NCBI GenBank assembly: GCA_013248845.1
Contig: WSQC01000025.1
Span: forward strand, 186,001 to 250,000
From: Passalora sequoiae
Lineage: Eukaryota; Ascomycota; Dothideomycetes; Mycosphaerellales; Mycosphaerellaceae
Length of the DNA: 64,000 nucleotides
Direction: 5' to 3'
This document shows, piece after piece, positions 23,101 through 33,667 of the stretch. Each line of letters begins with the position of its first letter. Within the stretch, counting starts at the first letter, position 1. A program made the position numbers and the translations under genes. Below the pieces are notes generated by a model. It did not search any database. It was not told the origin of the DNA and was given only the letters and a program-made list of their open reading frames with translations.

Positions 23101-23804
23101 TGTAGTCATCAGTACCATTTCCATCTATCAAAGGACTCAGGCATGATCCCGTACAAATATCTGGAGGTCAACGCGATTGGGCTACTGCACGTCTCTCGTT
23201 AAGACGATGATGGCACGCTCTACAGTGAGCTCAAGACAGCATCTATGGAAGACGGCCGCAGAGTCAGGCATCAGAGCAACAGGAGCCAGCTCGAGTACTT
23301 CGCGATTACCTATGCATCGGGATGTCACGCATTCAAGAAGACGATCAGCAATGGCGACCAAAAGCTCGAGATCACGCGTAACGCGCACACTGTCCACTAT
23401 GTCAAGCTGATCTCGCGCAACTGAACGGTCCGGAGACTGAGTCTGAGCCAACCAAGTGGTGGCATAATAAGGATGAAGCTTCCAGTCCTCGTCGTGCTCA
23501 GTCGTCTGAATACGAACAGGCGCCCAAGCATCCAGTGGCACCCAGGTTCAGATCTGCCACACATCTGTGCTGGGTGGCCAAAGGACTTGTTGCTGCCGAG
23601 AAGGGCTATCTCGGCATGATGGCGAGAGATGCAAGAAAATTTGACGTGTTATGCATACTCTGCGGTTACAGCATTTCAATGGTACTACGTGCTACGTCTC
23701 CTGGGGAGTGTAACGTGGTGAATGAATGCTACTTAGAGGGTTTCACGAAGGGCCAAGCTATTGCTAGAGAAGACCTCATGCCTCGCGATTTCATTTTGGT
23801 GTGA
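23101..23804 (+). pseudogene. decayed HET-family gene (3' portion)
   Basis: The last ~90 codons, in the frame ending with TGA at 23802-23804, match the C-terminal part of fungal heterokaryon-incompatibility (HET) proteins: WVAKGLVAAEKGYLGMMA, DVLCILCGYSISMVLRA, NVVNECYLEGFTKGQAIARE. Upstream a different frame is coherent (MIPYKYLEVNAIGLLHVSR, then YSELKTASMEDGRR and LEITRNAHTVHYVKLISRN). It carries TAA at 23200-23202 and ends at TGA 23422-23424. Removing five bases at a short AAC..AAC repeat near 23419-23426 would join the two frames as ...ISRN-GPETESEP. No HET core (ISYxWG, WIDAxCINQ) is seen, so this is a truncated, disabled copy. Confidence 0.6.
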
Positions 23805-24074
23805 ACCGGGTCTACACAGTCTAGGGCCGGACTTGATTAGTAGTAACTATTAGTAACTTTCCCTAAGCGTCACGATCACACCTGATACCTAGTGTAGGAG
23901 CCACACATACTGGTCCCACAGCAGCTGCTGTATCAGTAGAGGGTAGTCACGATCCTTGTTACGCTAATGCATCATTATGTCAGCACTCCACTACGCTACT
24001 GCTTCTTCTTGATCCCATGGCAGCAGCAGTGTCTTGCCCGATGCAGCTCAGCGTAGTACCTTGACACCAAGATC

Positions 24075-25255
24075 ATGGCTGGCGGCTATCAACACGAAGT
24101 CGCCTTCGACTGTGGTCATCTACAAGTCGATGACATCCACGAGCTTTATTACGAGCAATACGGTCATCGCCATGGCAAACCAGTCATATATCTTCACGGC
24201 GGTCCAGGTGGCAGAACGACGTCGAGTAATGCCGAGTTTTTCGATCCGAAAGTGTATAGAGTTGTGCTGCTCGATCAACGCGGATGCGGGAAATCTACAC
24301 CGCATGCTGAGCTGAAGGACAACACGACATGGCATCTTGTCTCGGACATTGAGGATCTGAGGCAGCATCTGGGCATTCAAAAGTGGCATTTGGTATTCGG
24401 TAAGAACAGTACAGCTGTGGTAATTCATGAGACCGTGTTCGGATTCGAGGTGCCCATGCCTACTGTAATGCTGCTTACTCATCACCGCGTGCTGGTAGGC
24501 GGCTCCTGGGGTAGCACACTCGCCCTCGCGTACGCACAGACACATCCACGATCTGTCGGCTCCCTCCTGCTTCGAGGCATCTTCGCGATGCGTAAGATCG
24601 AGACGGATTTCATGTTCGGGCCGAGCGGCACGGCGATGCTGTACCCCGACACCTACGACAAGTTCATTGATCATCTTCCCGAGAAGGAACGACATGATCC
24701 TGCTGCTGGGTACATGAAGTTACTCACGTCCGACGACATGAGTGTGCGTAGGGAGGCAGCGAAGGTGTGGAACTCGTACGAAGTGAGCGTGAGCAAGGTT
24801 GATGTGCCAGCTGAGGATCTTAAGCAGGTGCGTCTCCTATCGGATGGACTGTTATGTACTTCTGCGGAGGCGCGTTAATGCGTTTCCAGGTCGAAGACGA
24901 TGACTGGAGCCTGGCCCATGGCCGAATCGAGGCGCACTATTTTACTAACGGAGCTTTCATGGAGGACGGTTATCTGCTCAAGGAGGAGAACATTGCTAAG
25001 ATCAGGCTCATCCCGACAACGATTGTGCAAGGCCGTCTTGATCTTGTGTGCCCAGCGCGCACTGCATGGGAGCTCCATAAGCTTTTACCAGAGTCGACGC
25101 TTTATATGATCCCAGTCGCCGGACACAGTGCGAAAGTATGCAGTGATTGCCGAATACTGCCTTGTAGAGCATGTGCTGACTCTCAGTATCAGGAACCTGG
25201 GACATTTGCAAAATTGATAGAGGTTTGCGATGCGTATGGAAAAGAAGATTTCTGA
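24075..25255 (+). CDS. proline iminopeptidase
   Basis: Serine peptidase of the alpha/beta-hydrolase fold (S33) releasing N-terminal proline. Exons 24075-24399, 24499-24827, 24890-25135 and 25187-25255 give 322 residues, the usual length. The oxyanion-hole motif is YLHGGPGG near residue 39; the nucleophile elbow GGSWGS spans the first splice junction near residue 110. The acid is the Asp in VQGRLDLVCP and the base the His in PVAGHSA. The C-terminus is EPGTFAKLIEVCDAYGKEDF. No signal peptide, so cytosolic. Introns 1 (99 nt) and 3 (51 nt) are multiples of three without stops, so unspliced reading stays open but breaks the GGSWGS elbow. Confidence 0.92.
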
Positions 25256-25876
25256 GAACGCGGGGACTATCGAGCGAAACGGAAGATTCGGTGACTATCT
25301 GCAGCACCCATGCTCAGCCCCATATAGAAAGGCTCTGCCATGCCAATACTGTACGTGTAGGTGAGTTACCAGATGTCAGATGCGATTCAGTCCGCACTAG
25401 CCCCGGTCCTAACCTCTGTGCGGAGATCGACTGTCATTCTGATTGGTACGAACACCGCTGCAGGGTTATTCAATCAATGCGACGCGGTCCGGTCAACTCT
25501 TGGCGCCGTCCAAAACATGCACTTATAGCAAGGCTTCTTGAGAGCCTGGTGCTCATGATAGGTGCAATCGAACCTGTAAAATGGTGGTCTGCCTTGCGCT
25601 CTGCCTCGGAGACTTCTCGCTGGCGAACAGCGACGTCGCAAAAGAAGCTGGCCCAAGATGCGCTCACGTCGCGGGTCGCGAGAATACTGTCTGACCACTC
25701 GAGGACGGCAATGTCCGTCAAGAGACGGCGCGCGGCACATGGGCCTGCGGTGCATGGGTAAATCGTCTCGTGTCTAAGGAGAACAGTTTCAGCTATACTC
25801 GAAAGCTATGTAGCACTTTCTGGGGTTCAGGAAGTGGCAGCAAACTGAGAGCAGTAGCGCGTCGCGCTGTCGGGTC
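25256..25876. other. intergenic
   Basis: 3' flank of the peptidase and of the decayed BTB gene. A minus-strand ORF (25721-25470) has fair composition but no recognisable feature and was not accepted as a gene. Confidence 0.45.
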
Positions 25877-26335
25877 TCACGTGACCCACTGCTGTCCGAG
25901 CCACCATAAAATGGCTTGACCATCGACTTTGACATACAGGCCAGTCGGGGCGCCACCCTCGTCCCTCAACTTCGCTGACATTTCATACATGAGAGCATCT
26001 TGAAAGCTCGCAGATTGGATCCTGTGCCCAAGTAACCAGCATTTAGGTAGTCGTGCCCATTCGAAATCGCGATCTTCTGTTAGGCGGTCATTTCCCCTCT
26101 GCGAACAGATCATGCCGCTGTAGATAAAGCTGACGAAAATCGTCAAAAGCTCTGGATCCTCTTCCGGAATTGTAACTGCATGGTCTTGGCCTCTTTCTAT
26201 TCTCCATTCAATGCAGCTGCGAAGAAATCCGAGTGTGCTTTCAGTGGAACATCGTGCGCCGAAAATGTCTTCATCCTGTCTCCTTTTTCGACTTCGATGG
26301 TTACAGATGCGCCCTCGTACCTGGGCAGCTGTCGG
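25877..26335 (-). pseudogene. decayed BTB/POZ-domain protein gene
   Basis: Minus-strand sequence reads as a fungal BTB/POZ protein in two frames. The upstream frame gives LPRYEGASVTIEVEKGDRM, then HDVPLKAHSDFFAAALNGE followed by TAG (26197-26199) and KEAK. The frame then shifts by one base near 26184-26187, and the downstream frame continues HAVTIPEEDPELLTIFVSFI, YSGMI, EWARLPKCWLLGHRIQSASF, QDALMYEM, to TGA at 25877-25879. The conserved order (VxIEV, KxHSxFFxAAxNGxWKE, VxxPEEDPELxxxFVxxxYxG, LxxxWxLGxxxxxxxFQDA) identifies the family. The stop sits where Trp is usual (TGG to TAG), and one lost base explains the shift. No start codon with a valid splice was found upstream. Confidence 0.75.
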
Positions 26336-26599
26336 TGTGTGTGGTATCGCCGGCGTGGTAAGCGGCCTGACCTACTTCGAGGCGTCTTTCATGGGCTTGC
26401 GGAGCTGTGGAGTGGGGTTGGGGGCCTTTTTTGTGGATCCGTGGTGGGTGCGTACGAAGTACGTCTCAATCATGTCAACGCAAACTTGCGCCTTAACTCC
26501 CAACTTTACTTCTCGGCACATATTTGCCAAAGGTCCCACTTGAGGCTTCGACACCTGATTCTTGCGTTTCAAATTTCGGCTTTGCTTTGCGATAGCACA

Positions 26600-26902
26600 T
26601 CAAGGCTGCGTCAGGGCGCTGTTATGTGCGAAAGGATGCCATTCCGAAGGAGGCGGCCACAACTGTCCAGTCTTGCAGCGAGGATTCGGGTTTCCAGTCA
26701 GCATGCAAGGCAGAACATACATCACCATGTACAACAACAACAAGAGAAACAAAGCTAACAATATCAAAAGCAGAGCAATGGTGATGCAGCCGCACATGCT
26801 TCTGATCCTGTGCACCGGCTGACGTCGTTTTGCGCTGGCAGGTAGAGGCGGCTGGTACTCGATCACTTGTATCGTGCCGTACTGTGTTTCTTGACTGCTC
26901 AT
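26600..26902 (-). CDS. small single-span membrane protein, 100 aa
   Basis: ATG-started ORF with a hydrophilic N-terminus (MSSQETQYGTIQVIEYQPPL), a dibasic stretch and one strong transmembrane helix (ITIALLLILLALFLLLLLYM near residues 40-59). A short proline-rich tail with two Cys follows. No signal peptide; likely type II or tail-anchored. No family recognised. An unspliced 3' end is possible. Confidence 0.5.
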   Translation of the reverse strand: MSSQETQYGTIQVIEYQPPLPASAKRRQPVHRIRSMCGCITIALLLILLALFLLLLLYMVMYVLPCMLTGNPNPRCKTGQLWPPPSEWHPFAHNSALTQP

Positions 26903-27543
26903 CTTAATATCACTGCAGAGGCTATGGGAAAGTGTGGATTATGGCCCTCGGAGAAGAAGTGAAGCTGAAGTGCTGGCTGCTGCATGTAGAGAGTGCAGTG
27001 CTGGGCCTCACGACGATGTCACATGTCATTGGTCGGGAAGCGTCCGGCGCTAGCTGAAAGGATCCCCAGCGCGGAGCCCGTAGTAACCGTAGAAGCCAAC
27101 AAGCGTGCACTTTCCACCTCCGCCCACTTTATCGCATTCATCGCATTCATTGCGTGAAATGCTGTTGTATTTTGACATACGAATATGGCAAGCATGAACT
27201 CATGGTGACTGGGTACATACAATAGCTGATCAGCCGTGAAGCGATCAGCTCTCACTGCCCATACTACTCATGTGCTCCCTGCTCACCTTTCGATGTGTAG
27301 CACGGTAGAAGCACGCACGTCCATTGGGTGACGAGCATGAGGTGCTGACCAGCTGTGGTAGTTGAAGTATGCCTTGTATGTATCTGCGAAACACACAAAA
27401 AATCTCGATAGCAGCAAAGGTAAGTCGCGCGCAGACTTTCGATTATTTCAGTCTCAAAGACGAGCACGATGCACATTCCCTTTACGCAATCTTGAACATC
27501 ACCTCCCCGCTAGAGAAGATAATTCTGAGCATCCTCCACGATC
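26903..27543. other. divergent intergenic region
   Basis: Upstream regions of the small membrane protein (minus) and the metallopeptidase (plus). Short overlapping ORFs only. Confidence 0.5.
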
Positions 27544-28453
27544 ATGGCCTTCCGGTGCTTCCTTCGTCTCGTCGCTATGATCACTGTCGTAAGCGGCGTG
27601 TTTGCCGCTCCATCTAGCCGCAAATCGCATCTCGCTGTCCGCGATATAGAGAAAGACTACCAAGAAGAAGTCAGGAAGTGGGAAGAAGCCAAAACCAAGG
27701 CGACTGAAGTCGTCAAATTGATGTCCTCTATAGCTCGGGGTACCTACACCTTCGACAATGGGTACAACTACGAATTATCGTATGCCTATTTCCAGCAGCT
27801 CCAGGTCCGGTATTTCGGCCACGGTTCAGAAGAAGCCGTCAAAATCTTCGTCATGCCCATGTTCTACAAGATGAACGCAGGATTGCATGACTATCCGTCC
27901 GGGCCATTGAAGTATAGCATCGACCGCGACCATCCCGTGGGTGGCAGCGCGTATACTTTCCAGGACGTGGTCCACCTGCAAAATCAGAAGCTGGTGAAGA
28001 ACCCCTACGTGAACTCCATGGATCGGAGAGCAAGGGTGTGGATTCATGAAATGGTGCACTTGGATTGGGTCAAGACCGACCCTAGAGGTAACTACCATCT
28101 AGCTCGAGATCATACACATCTTCCGTTGCTCGTCTGCTAACCTTGCTTTCTCACCAGTCGGCGACGTCCCCACGAAATCACGATACTGGCAAATTCCCGA
28201 CAAATCCGATATGCGGGATCTGGCCAATAGCGTCACGGCCGTGTATGGCGATGGCTTGTGCCAGTATCTGGCGTGGTGCTATCCGGACCTGGCAGTCTTC
28301 AACAACGACAATATTGCACGGTTTGCCATGGCGGTCTTCAAGACGCGGGAGAGTGGGAAGCTGGATAAGGGCATGGGTGGTGATCACCACAAGTGTGTTC
28401 CGGGTATTGGCGAGTATGGCGTATGGACTCTCAACCTTCCGGTGGTCGCGTAG
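27544..28453 (+). CDS. secreted zinc metallopeptidase, M35/deuterolysin-like
   Basis: Exons 27544-28087 and 28158-28453 join in phase 1 over a 70-nt intron (279 residues). A signal peptide ends near residue 21 (SGVFA). A short propeptide-like, charged region follows (DIEKDYQEEVRKWEEAK). The zinc motif HEMVH lies at residues 168-172 (RARVWIHEMVHLDW). The second exon has NSVTAVYGDGLCQYLAWCYP and VFNNDNIARFAM, resembling the YG...NADNYxxF block after the active site of deuterolysin and lysine-specific metalloendopeptidases. The classical GTxDxxYG third-ligand motif is not exact, so this is a diverged member; activity is inferred. Confidence 0.75.
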
Positions 28454-29061
28454 TTGGGGAGTCCCACAGTTGTGGCGGTCGTGGTGACTACGGGTGCTAG
28501 GCGGTGTAGGTCCGCGATGCTTCTCGTTGTTCTTGACAGGAAGGTGGACTATCGTGGTTGGAACGGAGCCTGTCTAGAATATCATGTTGCTTTGTGGCGG
28601 AGAGTGACTGATGGGCCAATTGGGCAAGAGTAGACTCGATCTTGGCAGAAGTCACTGAGAAGCTCTCATCAGTCGGAACCTTGTAACGCGATCTGCGGCA
28701 TGGATCGCGCGCTCTCACGTGCGCTGTGTGACGTGCGCTTCATAGACACCCTTGTTCTCTCCTGAAACGACTGTCAGAGATACCCCCAAGCTCCAGATTG
28801 CGACCTCGTCGTAGATGTCATCTGTAAAAGCATTTCAACAACCAGTAATTTCGAGTACAGCCATTCCTTAAGGACAGTCCTACTCCGAGTCAGTCATTCA
28901 CGAATCTCGCTTTATCAAACCTCTCACTCTTTCGAGGTTTCCTCACTCGCATCTGAAACGTCGCACGGCAGCTGCAGCGCGTCTACCCACATTCCGACAC
29001 AGCACAATACTACAGCTGTTCTTGAAACTTCGAACCCGACGTCTGGAAGTACACGACCATC
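28454..29061. other. intergenic
   Basis: No gene supported. The last ~150 bases are pyrimidine-rich and likely form the promoter and leader of the GPI-anchored protein gene. Confidence 0.5.
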
Positions 29062-29789
29062 ATGTTTGCCACGTTGACTTATGTCTTCGGCGTTTTTGCC
29101 ATTGCCGCGCGGGTCGCGATTGCGACACCTCCAGCTTGCATGATCGGCGCCGTCAAGTAAGCTTGATTTGAATAGCAAGGAGGCGCAAAAGAAGCGGTGA
29201 TTTCGCGCGCGAGCAGACACGGGACTGACGTTCTCTCAGCCAAGCACAGAGCCCAATCGACATCAAGGCCGTCTGTAAAGACAACAAAGTGAAGAGCTAC
29301 CTCAGCTCCAAATGCGGCAACAACCTCGACACAGCGAACGAGTATTTTGCTGGTGTCTGCGAAGATGCCGGCGTGACAGTCTCGCCCTCGTCTGCGTCCT
29401 CGCACTCGCATTCGCACTCGACCGAGACATCGTCGAAGTCTCCTTCCGGATCCTCTTCTGCGACTGCTACAAAAAGCTCAGGTACCCACTCCACGACAGT
29501 TCACCCTTCTCATGTCCATGGCTATCAGAGCGCATCCTTCATTGGTGGCTCTGCTGGCACCCTTAGTGGCGCCAATCCCGTTGGCACCGGGGGCACTGCT
29601 TCTTCTGGTCTCCTCAAGGCTACTTCTAACAGTACTCGCATAGCTAATACTGCCTCGCCCACTTCAGACTCAGCATCTGGTCAACCAACCGAAAGTGGTC
29701 CCTCAAGCACAGGTGGCGCAGAAAAACTGAGCATGGATGTTGTGGGATTGGGTGCGATGGGTATGCTGGGTGCTATGCTCGCGCTGTAA
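29062..29789 (+). CDS. GPI-anchored Ser/Thr-rich cell-wall protein
   Basis: Exons 29062-29156 and 29240-29789 join in phase 2 (83-nt intron), giving 214 residues. The signal peptide is MFATLTYVFGVFAIAARVAIA. A short globular N-terminal part contains four Cys (PACMIG, AVCKDN, SSKCGN, AGVCED). It is followed by a long Ser/Thr/Gly-rich stretch, including a His-Ser run (SSHSHSHSTE). The C-terminus is a GPI signal: small residues before a hydrophobic tail (GLGAMGMLGAMLAL). Likely a structural wall mannoprotein; no enzyme motif. It resembles CFEM-type wall proteins in layout, but has too few Cys. Confidence 0.8.
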
Positions 29790-30954
29790 AGAGCGTGACA
29801 TGCGACAATTTCGCATTGATGAAGGTTCTCGAGCGGTAATGTGCATGATGGTGATATTCGGGTGGTAATTTGCATTTGCATGGCGCTTCGAGAGCGCATA
29901 CGGGAACTGCGTGATACTCTTGGGCTCGACGGAACTGGAATCTTAAGAGTGAGCAACGAGATTCTGTGGCAGATATCGCGCGATAGTAAGAGCGAAGCAT
30001 ATATCTCCCCGATCGACCTCAGACAAGAGATCTCTGAGATTCAGGCCCCATTCCAAGGACGAGGATCTGATAAACGTTAGCCTTCGTGTCGGATTACATG
30101 CATCAAAGATGTAGGTGAACGGCCACAGCGTCGTCGAAACCTCCGCCCTCGTATGTGAGGTCCTGACACTGTGCCGTGGGTAGAGAATACAGGCTCATAG
30201 TACGAACGGACGGTCGGTCTATCGATTCCGCTCAAACCCCCGTGGAGCTCCGCGATTGACCCCGCCCACCCACACAGGCGCATAAATTTTGTCAGCAGCA
30301 ACTACTTCACACACTGCACCGTCCACATGGCTAACGCTAACACCAATCCTCTTATCCTCTGTTTGACCTCCGGAATTTCTCCTCGACCTTGACTACCTAG
30401 TTACAGACCGAATCTATTACTACAAATTGTCGAGCATGTTGATTTATGCGTGACTTGTGCAGCAAGAGCTGCACAAAGTAGCGTCAACGAGGACTTTCAG
30501 TTACAGAATGAGCGATCATGGATGGCCTAGCCCCTACAGTGTGGGTGTACAAGGTATCACATACTGGAGTGTTTCACGAAGCGGATAAGTACGACAGCGC
30601 CAGCTTGCGAGTGCTGAAGCGCTTAGCCGCATACATGCATAGGCTGCATCACCGACTCTCATTGGCCAAGACTGGACATACGCTCACGTGACTTGTATCG
30701 AGAATACAATTACCGACGCTTTCAGCCTCACTTCTAGCAAAGGGTAACGAGATAACAAGGAAGACGCATAGCGAACGACACTTCATACCCGTCGCCAGTG
30801 CCCGGAATGCCTGTCTAACAGAATCTTCTGCATATAGATGAACGCCTTAGCTGAGCAATATCATTGAATCGGTAGCCTGGCGATCGACAGTATTATCCTC
30901 TTCACACATGGTAATCCTACCGCGGTGGGCCTTTCCTCCATACTAGAAATCTTT
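29790..30954. other. intergenic with one low-support ORF
   Basis: The only ATG-started ORF with gene-like composition is 29880-30080 (+), 66 codons (MALRERIRELRDTLGLDGTG and on), with no known domain. It may be chance. The rest shows no coding signal; an A/T-rich stretch precedes the HET gene. Confidence 0.35.
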
Positions 30955-32949
30955 ATGGAATCGTATCCTGCATCTCACGAGGTCGTTAGCCGGCGACAAG
31001 GTTGGCTACATAAATTCCGCGGTCTGACGAATCGTGGATCTTATAGACATGGAGTCTCGCCGGACGTCTTGCCTACCAGAGGCTACAATTACATGCCTCT
31101 GGATCCTGCGAAGAAGCAGATACGGTTACTCCAGCTGCAGCGCCAATGGAGATCTACTTTATCTAGGCGACCGCTGCGCTTCGAAATGATAATCACATCC
31201 ATTTCTGACGGAAAAGTTATGCCCTATCATGCGATTTCCTACGCATGGCGCGAGGTCACTGGGTATAGCATGGTTGTCATTGACGGAATGGACGTGCGTG
31301 TTCCTTCAAGCGCTGAGCAAGCGCTACGAGGAGTCGTGGAAGGCTTTCGGGTCAACAAATTAGGCAGGACGTTGCCGATCTGGATAGATGCTATTTGTAT
31401 CCATCAAGATGATGTTGGTGAGAAGTCGCATCAGGTTGCTATGATGGGCGACGTCTTCAGCAAGGCCGAAATGGTGCTTGTGTGGTGGGGCCATGCAGAC
31501 GCGAGCACGAAAGCTGTGTTCAAATCCCTCCACATGCTCTACGACGATTGCTTCAAATGGATAAGGAGCAGCGACGAGCTACGAGAGAACGACAGCTTGC
31601 CCCAGGAGCACAAGGAACTTCTGCCATACTGGGACACAGAACTGCCCCTAGGTTGCGAACTGGGCGAGATACTGTCCTTACTTCGAAGCACATGGTTTGG
31701 CAGACTCTGGGTCGTGCAAGAGATCGCGCTCGCGAGGCAGACACATTGCTTTTGTGGCTCGTACTCCATGGCTTGGATGAAGTTCTCCATGGCTTGGAGG
31801 TGGGTATGGCACCGCCTTGAATCCTTCCTACCCAAAGACCCTGATCTACTGGAGGACTTCATGTTGCTGTATTTGATCGAAACGTTATGCAGCATCACGG
31901 ACTCGACACGCAACCGAGATATGGTTGAAATACTACTCTTGAACCTGACCTTTGCGAGCAGCAATCCACATGATAGGATTTTTGCCATCCAAGGTCTGTT
32001 GGCTTCTGGAGGTATGGTTATAAGTCCCGACTATCGACTGAGACTCGTAGATGTCTACGGTGATGCTACATACCGTGCTATGTCCATGATCGAGGATTTT
32101 GATGCTTCATTAATGACCAAGGTCAGAGTTCTCGATGCTTTGACACTCGCAGCAGTCACTTCTTGCACTCGTCAACGTTCGACATCGATATGGCCGTCTT
32201 GGGTGCCGCATTACGACGACCTTGGTTCGCCTGGTGATTATTTACGAGTCATTTCAATAGCACCAGGCTCTTCCCTGGCAGACAATGGCTCGCCAGCGCG
32301 CCTGTTACGATCAGCTAAAGGCGACCGCCTCTACTTGGATGGTATAATCGTGGGCAAAGTGGCTTGCTATATGGCCTTGAGTCGGGAAACTGGGCTGGAT
32401 GTGCATGACAAGCCATATGATGATGTTAGTCCTGACGTCGTACACTGCATTACAGAGCTCTTTCGGTCTAACCTAGTATACTCAATCCACGCAGAGTGGT
32501 CGAACGAGAGAATTGCCGCAGTCGCTGCGGCCATACCCGAAATGAGCGATACCGAAGATGCCACACGAAACTTCGCCGCGCTTGTTCTCGCTGCCAAAAA
32601 GACATCACCGCTGCTCGAAGGTCTTCCATCTGACCAGCTTCTGAAGGACTGTGGTGCCGATGATGGCGACGCTGAAGTATCTGCGCGCGTGCTTGAGCTG
32701 TTTCTCGGATGCTGCAGTGCCGTCCGGTTAGAAGATGGCATGTTTTGCCGGTGTACTAGTGGCGTGGCGGAGGGGGATTTTATCTGCATACTATTCGGCG
32801 GAGACATTCCGTTCGTGATGCGATCCAAGGGCGAGCAGTGGCAGCTCTGTGGGATAGCAAACGTACCTGGCATCATGAATGTATGCAGCATCCAGGCTCT
32901 GATGGCGCGTCCGCCGAAACTGATGATGAGTGACAGGGCGAATACATAG
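30955..32949 (+). CDS. HET-domain protein (heterokaryon incompatibility type)
   Basis: Single-exon gene of 664 residues from the ATG at 30955; the open frame extends ten codons upstream, but without an ATG. The HET domain spans about residues 70-220: FEMIITSISDG, YHAISYAWREVTG, WIDAICIHQDDVGEKSHQVA, MMGDVFSKAEMVLVWWGHAD. A RLWVVQEIALARQTHCFCGS segment follows, then a long C-terminal region with NPHDRIFAIQGLL and, near the end, VRLEDGMFCRCTSGVAEGDF and ICILFGGDIPFVMRSKGEQW, typical of HET proteins. Such proteins trigger cell death on non-self fusion or act in innate-like responses. No NLR or lipase partner is adjacent. Confidence 0.92.
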   Translation: MESYPASHEVVSRRQGWLHKFRGLTNRGSYRHGVSPDVLPTRGYNYMPLDPAKKQIRLLQLQRQWRSTLSRRPLRFEMIITSISDGKVMPYHAISYAWREVTGYSMVVIDGMDVRVPSSAEQALRGVVEGFRVNKLGRTLPIWIDAICIHQDDVGEKSHQVAMMGDVFSKAEMVLVWWGHADASTKAVFKSLHMLYDDCFKWIRSSDELRENDSLPQEHKELLPYWDTELPLGCELGEILSLLRSTWFGRLWVVQEIALARQTHCFCGSYSMAWMKFSMAWRWVWHRLESFLPKDPDLLEDFMLLYLIETLCSITDSTRNRDMVEILLLNLTFASSNPHDRIFAIQGLLASGGMVISPDYRLRLVDVYGDATYRAMSMIEDFDASLMTKVRVLDALTLAAVTSCTRQRSTSIWPSWVPHYDDLGSPGDYLRVISIAPGSSLADNGSPARLLRSAKGDRLYLDGIIVGKVACYMALSRETGLDVHDKPYDDVSPDVVHCITELFRSNLVYSIHAEWSNERIAAVAAAIPEMSDTEDATRNFAALVLAAKKTSPLLEGLPSDQLLKDCGADDGDAEVSARVLELFLGCCSAVRLEDGMFCRCTSGVAEGDFICILFGGDIPFVMRSKGEQWQLCGIANVPGIMNVCSIQALMARPPKLMMSDRANT

Positions 32950-33305
32950 AACGGCTCCAAGACGAGGGACGGCTCGAAGCAGAGACTCGGACTTTTGAGA
33001 TCATCTGATGGAGACTCTTACCTCGGATTCAGTCCCGTAAAAGACCTTCGTGTGCTTGAGCATCCTCAGCATATCAGACCAGCACCAGTATTATCGAAGC
33101 TCGTTATTTCGAGGACTCGATCGAAAAGTGCGCAGAACGTCTTGCATCCATCAGGGTTTTAATGGACACGGCTCTTTTCCAGACTCTCTCATGCTGCGCC
33201 ATTGGAACCTCTGAGTCCAGCACGTCCGACAACTAACCCCCACGGGTATCCAGATTCTCCATCATCACTGGTCCGTACGCAACCTCAGCTTTCTCCAGAA
33301 GAGAC

Positions 33306-33667
33306 TCAAGAAGAGCAGATGGCTAGCTTGAAGTATTTACTCTTGGAATCCGTGTCGGGGTAACACGTGGTACCCGTTACGCTGCAAATCTTATCCTGCG
33401 TACAGACCATGCAGTCAGCTTGGCGAATGCCTCCTCGTCGCTCGTTTTGTACATGGCGAGAAGCTTACAGCTCGGCAAGCATATTCCTTCCCCTTATCGC
33501 CGCCGGTTCCCTTGCAATTGCCCGTGAATCCCATCACATGTTCGCATTCCTGTGATGTGGGTCAGCGATCTCGCGGGACCTGCCTCAGGCTAGGCGGGTC
33601 TACTTACCCAACCCGCAAAGGCGTATGAAGCCATGGAGAGCAGACTTATCAGCAGCGTGAGTCTCAT
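33306..33667 (-). CDS. small secreted cysteine-rich protein, three exons (76 aa)
   Basis: Found only by splicing. Minus-strand exons 33667-33608, 33549-33469 and 33395-33306 are joined in phase 0 by introns of 58 and 73 nt. Both have GTAAG donors, CTGAC branch sites and CAG acceptors. Exon 1 is exactly a signal peptide (MRLTLLISLLSMASYAFAGW). Exons 2 and 3 encode about 57 residues with six Cys: ECEHVMGFTGNCKGTGG, YACRA, KICSVTGTTCYPD and a terminal ICSS. Spacing is C-x10-C-x12-C-x4-C-x6-C-x14-C. Even Cys number, Gly-rich loops and small size suit a disulphide-rich effector or antifungal-like protein. No family recognised. Confidence 0.65.

Noticed and set aside
25225..25761. Plus ORF of 178 codons running out of the peptidase 3' end
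   Set aside because: Different frame from the enzyme, Arg/Ser-rich, no start context or domain.
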